Shown piece after piece: positions 1 to 5,853 of a stretch of 6,990 bases of DNA (within the stretch, counting starts at the first letter, position 1; each line of letters starts with the position of its first letter). The notes under the pieces were generated by a model. It searched no databases and was not told where the DNA came from. It saw only the letters and a list, made by a program, of their open reading frames with translations. A program made the position numbers and the translations under genes. The stretch is from Paenibacillus sp. UBA6285 (GTDB lineage Bacteria > Bacillota > Bacilli > Paenibacillales > Paenibacillaceae): positions 5,248-12,237 of the forward strand of contig DJUJ01000111.1 of NCBI GenBank assembly GCA_002438345.1. The letters run 5' to 3'.

Positions 1-642
1 GTCTCGAATCTCAAGGATCGCTGCAGCACGATTACTCCGGCCAAAGACAGCATTTCCTGCTACCAAAACATCCGCCCCTGCAGCGACAACCAATGGCGCT
101 GTAGCTTCCGATACACCACCATCTACTTCAATAAGTAAATCTGGATTTACTTCGTTCGCCCATTGACGAATTTGAGTGATTTTGCGAAGTGTGTTAGGAA
201 TGAATGCTTGGCCTCCAAAGCCTGGATTGACGGTCATCACGAGAACCATATCCACATCCTCCAGCACCTCACGTATCGCTGAAGCCGGAGTGCCCGGATT
301 AATAGCTACTCCTGCTTTAAGACCCAGTTCCTTGATCTGATGCACCACACGGTGTAAATGAACGCAAGCCTCAGCGTGTACAGTGATCACACTAGCGCCT
401 GCGGCAGCAAAATCAGCAATATAACGTTCTGGAGACTCAATCATTAAGTGAACGTCAAGTGGAAGTTTGGTATGTAACGAGACCGCTTTTACAATTGGTG
501 GACCAAGCGTAATATTCGGTACAAAATGACCGTCCATTACATCCACATGGATCCAATCTCCACCACAGACCTCAGCTTCTGCAACTTCTGAACCTAAACG
601 CGCGAAATCGGCCGACAATATAGATGGTGCTATTCTTATCAT
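1..642 (-). CDS. rpe: Ribulose-phosphate 3-epimerase, C-terminus cut by window edge
   Basis: Interconverts D-ribulose 5-phosphate and D-xylulose 5-phosphate in the cytoplasmic pentose phosphate pathway. My translation of the minus strand from the ATG at 642 stays open to base 1 and gives 214 residues. Family members are about 215-225 residues, so only a few C-terminal residues and the stop are missing. It opens with MIRIAPSILSADF, the typical Rpe start. The TIM-barrel metal and catalytic residues are all present: H32 and D34 in HVDVMDG, H65 in DVHLM and D174 in EVDGG. The phosphate-binding loop NPGFGGQ is at 139-145 and a second glycine-rich stretch, VAGNAVFG, is at 194-201. The start lies 3 bp after the rsgA stop, and its ribosome binding site sits inside the last rsgA codons, so translation is probably coupled to rsgA. 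Identity is very secure; only the end is unseen. Confidence 0.97.
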   Translation of the reverse strand, partial: MIRIAPSILSADFARLGSEVAEAEVCGGDWIHVDVMDGHFVPNITLGPPIVKAVSLHTKLPLDVHLMIESPERYIADFAAAGASVITVHAEACVHLHRVVHQIKELGLKAGVAINPGTPASAIREVLEDVDMVLVMTVNPGFGGQAFIPNTLRKITQIRQWANEVNPDLLIEVDGGVSEATAPLVVAAGADVLVAGNAVFGRSNRAAAILEIRD

Positions 643-650
643 GACTTAGT

Positions 651-656
651 ACCTCC
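651..656 (-). promoter_or_regulatory. Ribosome binding site of rpe
   Basis: GGAGGT on the minus strand, 8 nt upstream of the rpe ATG at 642. It overlaps the last codons of rsgA. It is a near-perfect Shine-Dalgarno site, so rpe can be initiated independently even if few ribosomes arrive from the interrupted rsgA upstream. Confidence 0.85.
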
Positions 657-1359
657 GCTTTTTATCTTTCATTTCATTAAAAAATAATTTGTAGTGTTCA
701 TACCGACTATCAGCGATAGTTCCAGCTTTCCATGCCTCGATCACTCGACAGCCCGGTTCATGCTGATGACTACAACCACGGAATTTACAGTCCCCTGCAT
801 AGTTAGCAAATTCACGGAAACAAGTAGAGAGCTCTTCAACGCCCAGCTCAAGAAAATCAAGTTGACTAAATCCTGGGGTATCCGCCACAAAGCCGCCCCC
901 GCCAATATCCATCAGTTCTACATGACGAGTAGTATGACGACCACGACCCAGACGTAGGCTAATCTCTCCTGTCTCCAGTTTTAGTCCTGGCACAATACGA
1001 TTTAATAAGGTCGACTTACCAACCCCCGATTGTCCGGCAAATACACTTATACCACCAGTAAGCCGCTCTCTCAGTGCATCACTTCCAGCTCCTGAAAGTG
1101 AACTTGTAACCATCACTTCATAACCAATGTCCTCATAGAGCTCTTTAACATATCGGGTAGCTTCACCATCATCTTCAGCCAAATCTTGTTTGGTCAGAAC
1201 AATTAGGGGTTCCAGTCCTGAATGCTCAATATGAACTAGAAACTTGTCCAAGAGATTCAGGTTCATATCAGGCTCCCGCACAGAAAATAGCAGAACGGCT
1301 AGGCTAACATTCGCTACAGGTGGACGGATTAACTCAGATTCTCTAGGAAGAAGCTCATC

Positions 1360-1362
1360 TTA
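1360..1362 (-). other. Premature in-frame stop codon (TAA) within rsgA
   Basis: On the minus strand the codons read GAA GGG ATG TAA GAT GAG CTT. The segments on either side (codons 1-63 and 65-301 of rsgA) are in the same frame, since 1551 and 1281 differ by a multiple of three, and together they make a full-length RsgA. This position lies at the end of the OB fold, just before the conserved RPPVAN linker. Confidence 0.93.
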
Positions 1363-1561
1363 CATCCCTTCACCATGCTCAGTCAGCATATAGATCACGC
1401 GATCACCCACAAGAGGAGCAATCCCCTTTTTCTTAAGAATACCTCTGCCTCTGCATTGAACAGAATTTTCCTCTGTCGCTATTAATCCTTCACGAAGCGG
1501 TTTTACATAATAATACCCGCTTAACGCCTTTACTATTATTCCTTCAGGCATACATAGTGAG

Positions 1562-1573
1562 CCTTCCTCTCCT
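1562..1573 (-). promoter_or_regulatory. Ribosome binding site deciding the rsgA start
   Basis: Purine-rich AGGAGAGGAAGG on the minus strand, ending 10 nt before the ATG at 1551. It supports the MPEG start and argues against the open frame that runs upstream to a TTG at 1635, whose extra 28 residues resemble nothing in RsgA. Confidence 0.8.
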
Positions 1574-1579
1574 GATTTT

Positions 1580-1619
1580 GCGAAAATGACCCAAGTTTGA
1601 AATCCTCGGGTCACTTCGC
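1580..1619 (-). promoter_or_regulatory. Strong hairpin in the prkC-rsgA gap, candidate attenuator or processing site
   Basis: The 111-bp region 1552-1662 between prkC and rsgA holds a two-part inverted repeat. The inner stem pairs TGACCCGAG (1613-1605) with CTTGGGTCA (1595-1587), 9 bp including one G-U, around a 9-nt loop. The outer stem pairs GCGAA (1619-1615) with TTCGC (1584-1580). G1614 faces two U residues at 1586-1585. The only T-run (1586-1583) is partly used in the outer stem. The RNA could therefore fold either as a short terminator-like hairpin followed by UUUUCG, or as a longer hairpin ending 6 nt before the rsgA SD. No convincing promoter was seen in this gap. The structure is plain in the sequence; its function is inference. 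Confidence 0.55.
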
Positions 1620-1662
1620 TGCTACAACCGTTCAAGCACTTCTATCCTGATTAGTTATCGCT

Positions 1663-3882
1663 TTAATCTTTAGATTTATCGTTGTTTTTATTATGCTTAC
1701 TGTTGCTGTTATTAGTCGATTCATTATTCACTGAACTGTTATTAAGGAATCCCGTCTGATTCACTGCTCCAGTATTAGATCCTTCGTTGTCTGAACTTGG
1801 AGGCAGAATCTCTGATTCAATGGTCGGTTCAGCAGTAGGTGTCGGCACTATCGGTGTCTGTGTCGGCTGCGGAGTTGGAACTGCCGGTGGCTCAGGTTCC
1901 TGCACCGTGCCATTCTTCGCATCAATATAAGGGATCACATAAGTGTCTAAAAGCACACCATCTCGGGTAACAATAACAGAACCATCTTTATTCGGAGCAA
2001 GCACCAGATTAACGGACAACACTTGACTCTTTCCAATGGTACGCGTTCCCCAATCTTGTTTCTCACCATTATTGCGCGCATCAACGTACTCGATTCGAAT
2101 CTTGCTCTTCTTTCCATCCTGTGCAGGAGCTACTGGCACATTAAAGGTATAATTCAGGGCTTCAGGTGGATAACCTGTACTTAAGTAAATCGTAATCGCT
2201 GTTCCAGGAGGAACAGAGGTACCTTTCTCATAAGCCCAAGTCTTGGTTACCTTACCTTCTTCAACTGTGAAGCTGGATTCTTCCTTTACATCACCTAATA
2301 CCAGCTTGGCGGCTTCGAGTGTTGCCTTCGCTTCGCTCTCCGTTTGACCGATGAGGTCTGGCATAGTGACACTTTCTTCCCCTTTGCTGACGTAGAGGGT
2401 GATTGAAACCGTCTCTGGATCAAACTCGCTGTCAAAGGCTGGGTCTGATTTTATAACCTTACCCACCGGCGTATTTTCATCGAAGAGAGGTTCATTCTTA
2501 ATTTGATTCTGGGGTACACCCTTTGCCATCAGCGCTTTAACCGCTTCGTCGAAAGTGGAATTCGATACATCTGGCATCTTAGTTAATGGTTTCGCCGTAT
2601 TCACAGTTAGTATTAGGGAGGCTCCCTTTTTCACTTTGGCGTCCTTTTCCCTACTTTGCTTCATGACCACGTTCTCTTCAAAATTCGGACTGTAGTCATA
2701 CAGTATAGGATCAGCAACCTCAAGCCCCAAATCCTCAAGTTCAGTCTTCGCTTGTTCCAGCTGTTTACCGACCACGTATGGAACCGATACCTCCGGAACA
2801 ACTAATTGGGATTTAACGTACCACACGAGACTGGCCATGGCCAGCAATAACACTAAAGTTAGACCAATCCATATAGCGGGCTTAGCCCATTGTTTTTTAC
2901 CTTTTTTCACAGGTACCGGATCGTCATCGTCATCATTATCCATCGGGTCGTGGCGATGATTACGATTTCCATTGCTCCTTTGGATCGGTTTAATCGCTGG
3001 TATTACTCGCGTTCGATCCTCGTCTTCCTCATCGTTAAAAAGAACTTTTGCTTCACTACGCCGCTCAGGCAACAAGCAGGTTTCTAAGTCCTGCAGCATT
3101 TGCTTTGCAGACTGATAGCGCTCTTCCGGATTTTTACGCATCGATCTTAGAATTACATTCTCGACGCTTTGCGGAATCAGTGGATTCAAGAGCCTTGGCT
3201 CTTCAAACTCTTCTTGAAGATGCTTTAGAGCTACGCTAATCGGACTCTCCCCTAAGAATGGAAGACTTCCGGTAAGCATTTGATAGAGTACAATCCCTAA
3301 TGAATACAGGTCGGACTTTTCTCCAGTTGAGACACCTTTAGCATGTTCTGGTGAGAAATAATGCACGGAACCTATAACAGAGCCTGTCTGAGTAATGGTT
3401 GTAGATGTAACCGCACGAGCAATACCGAAATCCGTTACCTTCACCCGGCCATTACGCCCAATCAATATATTATGTGGTTTAATATCCCGATGAATAATTT
3501 GATTCTGATGAGCGTGATCCAGGGCATCACAGATTTGTGAAGCGATCCTTACGGACTCGTCAACCTGTAATGGCGCTCGTTCTTTTATAATTTCATTAAG
3601 ATTCTTGCCATCAATATATTCCATGACAATATAATGAATTTCGTCTTCTTGTCCTACATCGTAAATACTAACAACGTTCGGATGGGACAAAGATGCAGCT
3701 GATTGCGCCTCACGCCTAAAACGGCGGATAAATTCCTCGTCATGAACAAATTGATTACGCAATACTTTAATGGCGACGTTTCGGTTTAAAAGAATGTCAT
3801 GTGCTCTATAGACGAGCGCCATTCCACCTCCGCCAATCCGTTCGATGACTTGGTAACGGCCGCCCAATTCGTGACCGATCAT
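1663..3882 (-). CDS. prkC: Membrane Ser/Thr protein kinase with three PASTA domains
   Basis: Eukaryotic-type kinase that phosphorylates proteins on Ser/Thr and senses cell-wall fragments outside the membrane. It starts at ATG 3882 (MIGHELGGRY), giving 739 residues. The kinase domain is about 8-270: glycine loop RIGGGGM 15-21, ATP lysine K39, C-helix E58, HRDIKPHN with catalytic D133, DFG 151-153 and SPE 177-179. The activation loop carries T161, T162, T164 and T166, matching the cluster autophosphorylated in B. subtilis PrkC. A linker with a run of Asp precedes one membrane helix at about 335-356. Outside are three PASTA repeats (about 363-428, 432-501, 504-570), then a beta-rich segment (about 577-654) placed like the Ig-like domain of staphylococcal PknB/Stk1. 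Last come a Pro/Thr-rich stretch (661-687) and an Asn/Ser-rich tail (697-739). B. subtilis PrkC is about 650 residues, so the tail accounts for the extra length. The start overlaps the stp stop by one base, typical of this kinase-phosphatase pair. Confidence 0.97.
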   Translation of the reverse strand: MIGHELGGRYQVIERIGGGGMALVYRAHDILLNRNVAIKVLRNQFVHDEEFIRRFRREAQSAASLSHPNVVSIYDVGQEDEIHYIVMEYIDGKNLNEIIKERAPLQVDESVRIASQICDALDHAHQNQIIHRDIKPHNILIGRNGRVKVTDFGIARAVTSTTITQTGSVIGSVHYFSPEHAKGVSTGEKSDLYSLGIVLYQMLTGSLPFLGESPISVALKHLQEEFEEPRLLNPLIPQSVENVILRSMRKNPEERYQSAKQMLQDLETCLLPERRSEAKVLFNDEEDEDRTRVIPAIKPIQRSNGNRNHRHDPMDNDDDDDPVPVKKGKKQWAKPAIWIGLTLVLLLAMASLVWYVKSQLVVPEVSVPYVVGKQLEQAKTELEDLGLEVADPILYDYSPNFEENVVMKQSREKDAKVKKGASLILTVNTAKPLTKMPDVSNSTFDEAVKALMAKGVPQNQIKNEPLFDENTPVGKVIKSDPAFDSEFDPETVSITLYVSKGEESVTMPDLIGQTESEAKATLEAAKLVLGDVKEESSFTVEEGKVTKTWAYEKGTSVPPGTAITIYLSTGYPPEALNYTFNVPVAPAQDGKKSKIRIEYVDARNNGEKQDWGTRTIGKSQVLSVNLVLAPNKDGSVIVTRDGVLLDTYVIPYIDAKNGTVQEPEPPAVPTPQPTQTPIVPTPTAEPTIESEILPPSSDNEGSNTGAVNQTGFLNNSSVNNESTNNSNSKHNKNNDKSKD

Positions 3883-4655
3883 CAATCCCACTCCTTTGTT
3901 TCGGGCACAGCGGCCTCTCCATGATGTTCTAACAAAGCGACGCTAATATTATCGCCGCCGCCAGCAAGCAGTGCCAACTGAAGTAAGCGGTCCGCTCTTT
4001 CTTCTAACGGTATCTCATGTATACCCGCTACCTTGCCCAAATGCTCATTCGTAACAAAATTACTTAAACCATCACTGCACAGAAGCAAAAGTTCCCCAGG
4101 CAGCAGAGTAACAGGGGCTAAATCAGCCACAACCTCCGCATCTGTTCCAAGTGCTCTCGTTAGCACATTACGTCGCGGATGATTATCTAACTCCTCCACA
4201 CTGATCTGACCGTTCTTGAACAGCTCATTGACTAGCGTGTGATCCTCGGTTAGTTGAACTGCCGCACTGTCTTTTATTAAATAGGCTCTGCTATCTCCGA
4301 TATGGCCAATATATCCGTTTGAGCCATTCATCAGGGCAGCAACGACAGTAGTACCCATATTGTGATACTTTTCGTCGCTGGAAGCCTCCTTGAAGACAGT
4401 GCTGTTAGCTTCCAAAATAGCAGCTGACAACGCATCACGCAGGGCTTCGTCCTGAAGCTCAGGCTGCAACCCGTCTAGGGTATTCCTCATCGTCTCCAAA
4501 GCAAGCCTGCTCGCGGTTTCACCAGCCTGATGTCCACCCATCCCATCGGCAATTATGCCGAGTGTATAACCGTAGCGCGTCGCGCCGATCCAGACCGAAT
4601 CCTCATTGACAGAGCGCACTCGGCCAATATCGCTGGCATGAACTGTTCTGATCAA
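3882..4655 (-). CDS. stp: PP2C-family protein Ser/Thr phosphatase (Stp/PrpC), partner of PrkC
   Basis: Metal-dependent (Mn/Mg) cytoplasmic phosphatase that removes phosphate from PrkC and its substrates. It has 257 residues, close to the usual 240-260 for bacterial Stp/PrpC. The PP2C motifs are present in order: SDIGRVRSVNEDS (8-20, metal-linked D19), IIADGMGGHQAGE (34-46, D37 and G38), MGTTVVAAL (100-108), IGHIGDSRAYL (116-126), LTEDHTL (135-141), LTRALGTD (165-172), CSDGLSNFV (193-201, D195) and GGGDNISVALL (232-242, D235). The metal ligands look complete, so it should be active. The start is a TTG at 4655. It is the only usable start between the upstream in-frame stop (the rlmN TGA at 4662-4664) and the first PP2C motif. 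It follows rlmN by 6 bp and its TGA overlaps the prkC ATG, giving tight translational coupling of phosphatase and kinase. Confidence 0.96.
   Translation of the reverse strand: MIRTVHASDIGRVRSVNEDSVWIGATRYGYTLGIIADGMGGHQAGETASRLALETMRNTLDGLQPELQDEALRDALSAAILEANSTVFKEASSDEKYHNMGTTVVAALMNGSNGYIGHIGDSRAYLIKDSAAVQLTEDHTLVNELFKNGQISVEELDNHPRRNVLTRALGTDAEVVADLAPVTLLPGELLLLCSDGLSNFVTNEHLGKVAGIHEIPLEERADRLLQLALLAGGGDNISVALLEHHGEAAVPETKEWD
3891..3897 (-). promoter_or_regulatory. Ribosome binding site deciding the prkC start
   Basis: AAAGGAG on the minus strand, within the last stp codons and 8 nt upstream of the ATG at 3882. A GTG at 3891, three codons earlier in frame, overlaps this SD and cannot use it, so the ATG is preferred. 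Confidence 0.82.
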
Positions 4656-4659
4656 ATAT

Positions 4660-4668
4660 CCTCACCCC
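4660..4668 (-). promoter_or_regulatory. Tight ribosome binding site for the TTG start of stp
   Basis: GGGGTGAGG on the minus strand includes the rlmN stop codon and ends only 4 nt before the TTG. The short spacing and the TTG suggest modest initiation, probably helped by ribosomes finishing rlmN. Confidence 0.5.
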
Positions 4669-5702
4669 AACTCCATATGTTTGGCACGCAGCTGGCCGCA
4701 TGCGGCCGCGATATCATGGCCTTGCTCACGGCGAATGGTAACATTCACGCCGTTGTCAGACAAAATACGTTGAAACTCAAAGATATCATTGCGTGAAGTA
4801 CGTACATATTTCCGCTCTGGCACGTGGTTTACTGGAATCAAATTGACGTGGCACAGCATGTTCTTAAGCACACCTGCTAATTCCTCAGCATGCTCCGGCT
4901 GATCATTCACCCCGCCGATCAAAGCATACTCAAAGCTGACCCGTCGACCTGTCTTAGCTTGATAATAACGTAAAGATTCAATCACATCATCAAACGGAAA
5001 GCGGCGGTTAACTGGCATTAGCTTTGAACGCAGTTTGTCGTTAGGTGCATGAATCGAAATTGCCAAATTTATCTGTGTATCTTCTTCTGCAAATTTATAA
5101 ATGCTCGGCACAATACCACTAGTGGAAACAGTAATATGCCGTTGTCCGATATTTAGACCTTTCTCATGAATCATAAGACGCAAGAATCTCATTGTTGCAT
5201 CATAGTTCTCAAACGGCTCACCAGTACCCATGATAACAATACTGCTGACACGTTCACCGCGCTCATCCAAGATCTGTTGGGAGCGTACAACCTGAGCTAC
5301 AATTTCACCCGCAGTCAAATCACGTTTTAATCCACCAAGTGTAGATGCGCAGAAGGTACAGCCGATTCGGCAGCCTACTTGGGTAGTTACACAGACGCTA
5401 TTGCCATAATTATGTTTCATGATAACTGTCTCGATAGCATGATCATCATGCAATCCAAACAGGAATTTCACAGTTCCATCTTTCGATTCCATTTTAGTAA
5501 TCTCAGTTAGTGCTGCAATGGAGAATTGCTCGTTCAGCTTCTGACGAAGTCCTTTAGACAAATTGCTCATGGCTTCGAAGTCACTTACACGTTTTACATA
5601 CAACCAATCAAAAATCTGTCCACCACGAAAAGCAGGCTCACCATTGTCCTTCGCCCACTGTTGTAACTCTTCTAAAGAAAAATCATATATTAAAGGTTTC
5701 AT
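4662..5702 (-). CDS. rlmN: Dual-specificity 23S rRNA/tRNA adenine-C2 methyltransferase RlmN
   Basis: Radical-SAM enzyme that makes 2-methyladenosine at A2503 of 23S rRNA (E. coli numbering) and at position 37 of some tRNAs. It has 346 residues, normal for the family. The N-terminal accessory domain (about 1-95) holds [12 protein letters not shown] at 24-35. The radical-SAM barrel has the 4Fe-4S motif CRIGCTFC with C111, C115 and C118, then [11 protein letters not shown] at 158-168 and STSGIVP at 193-199. The two cysteines of the methyl-transfer mechanism are present: C104 (VCVTTQVGC, equivalent to E. coli C118) and C335 (AAACGQL, equivalent to E. coli C355). I chose the ATG at 5702 because [13 protein letters not shown] is the usual N-terminus and an SD, CAGGTG, lies 9 nt upstream (5712-5717). 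The frame stays open to 5978, but that extension runs through the hairpin and into rsmB. It is the first gene after the intergenic promoter. Confidence 0.97.
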   Translation of the reverse strand: MKPLIYDFSLEELQQWAKDNGEPAFRGGQIFDWLYVKRVSDFEAMSNLSKGLRQKLNEQFSIAALTEITKMESKDGTVKFLFGLHDDHAIETVIMKHNYGNSVCVTTQVGCRIGCTFCASTLGGLKRDLTAGEIVAQVVRSQQILDERGERVSSIVIMGTGEPFENYDATMRFLRLMIHEKGLNIGQRHITVSTSGIVPSIYKFAEEDTQINLAISIHAPNDKLRSKLMPVNRRFPFDDVIESLRYYQAKTGRRVSFEYALIGGVNDQPEHAEELAGVLKNMLCHVNLIPVNHVPERKYVRTSRNDIFEFQRILSDNGVNVTIRREQGHDIAAACGQLRAKHMELG

Positions 5703-5757
5703 AATTATTAGCACCTGTTCTTTCATAAGGATATGCGTATTATTTCTCATTCTTCCT

Positions 5758-5786
5758 ATTTTAACACAAATTTCAGAGACGGTAAA
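5758..5786 (-). promoter_or_regulatory. Predicted sigma-A-type promoter for rlmN-stp-prkC-rsgA-rpe
   Basis: On the minus strand a -35-like TTTACC (5786-5781, 4 of 6 to TTGACA) is separated by 17 bp from a -10 TAAAAT (5763-5758, 5 of 6 to TATAAT). A TG one base upstream of the -10 makes it an extended -10. The start of transcription would be near 5751, about 50 nt before the rlmN ATG. The -35 sits in the T-rich tail of the preceding hairpin. This is a sequence match only. Confidence 0.6.
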
Positions 5787-5793
5787 AGAAATA

Positions 5794-5819
5794 GCCCGCC
5801 GTACGGTAGCCCGGCGGGC
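5794..5819 (-). terminator. GC-rich hairpin after rsmB, likely rho-independent terminator
   Basis: A perfect 8-bp stem, GCCCGCCG (5819-5812) with CGGCGGGC (5801-5794), closes a 10-nt loop. On the minus strand it is followed by TATTTCTTTT, an interrupted U-tract. It starts 34 bp after the rsmB stop. The uneven U-tract suggests incomplete termination, so some rsmB transcripts may read into rlmN. On the plus strand the hairpin is followed by A-rich sequence and would not terminate. Confidence 0.7.
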
Positions 5820-5853
5820 GAAAAATACAACAATTGTCAGTAAATTTGCTATA

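Larger units (their letters stand above)
646..1551 (-). pseudogene. rsgA: Ribosome small-subunit-dependent GTPase RsgA (CpgA/YloQ type), interrupted by an in-frame TAA
   Basis: RsgA is a circularly permuted GTPase that binds the 30S subunit and acts in late maturation. The start is the ATG at 1551 (MPEGIIVKAL, typical of Firmicute RsgA), preceded by a strong SD. The full frame is 301 codons, the normal family length. Codons 1-63 encode the N-terminal OB-fold (VQCRGRG 31-37, PLVGD 46-50). Codon 64 is TAA (1360-1362). The same frame then continues without a break as DELLPRESELIRPPVAN, the conserved family linker. The GTPase order is permuted: G4 TKQD at 120-123, G1 GQSGVGKST at 173-181, the switch GRGRHTTRH near 202-210, and G3 DTPG at 224-227. 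The C-terminal zinc site is C255, C260, H262, C268. All catalytic elements are intact, so the lesion is young, an error in the sequence, or tolerated. As written, only a 63-residue OB fragment is translated unless readthrough or re-initiation occurs. B. subtilis CpgA is a substrate of PrkC, which is encoded just upstream here. Confidence 0.9.

Noticed and set aside
694..957. Plus-strand open frames here and at 2890-3239, 4530-4796, 5563-5877 and 6539-6766
   Set aside because: All lie antisense to clearly conserved genes, show no recognisable domain and have no SD or neighbour support; they are shadows.
1552..1635. TTG start at 1635 giving rsgA 28 extra residues
   Set aside because: The extension reads through the intergenic hairpin and the SD and is unlike RsgA; the MPEG start at 1551 has a strong SD.
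3889..3891. GTG at 3891 as the prkC start
   Set aside because: It overlaps its own SD; the ATG at 3882 has ideal spacing and overlaps the stp stop by one base.
5799..5806. Palindrome CCGTACGG in the rsmB-rlmN gap as a regulator site
   Set aside because: It lies within the terminator hairpin and its loop, is only 8 bp, and has no second copy nearby.
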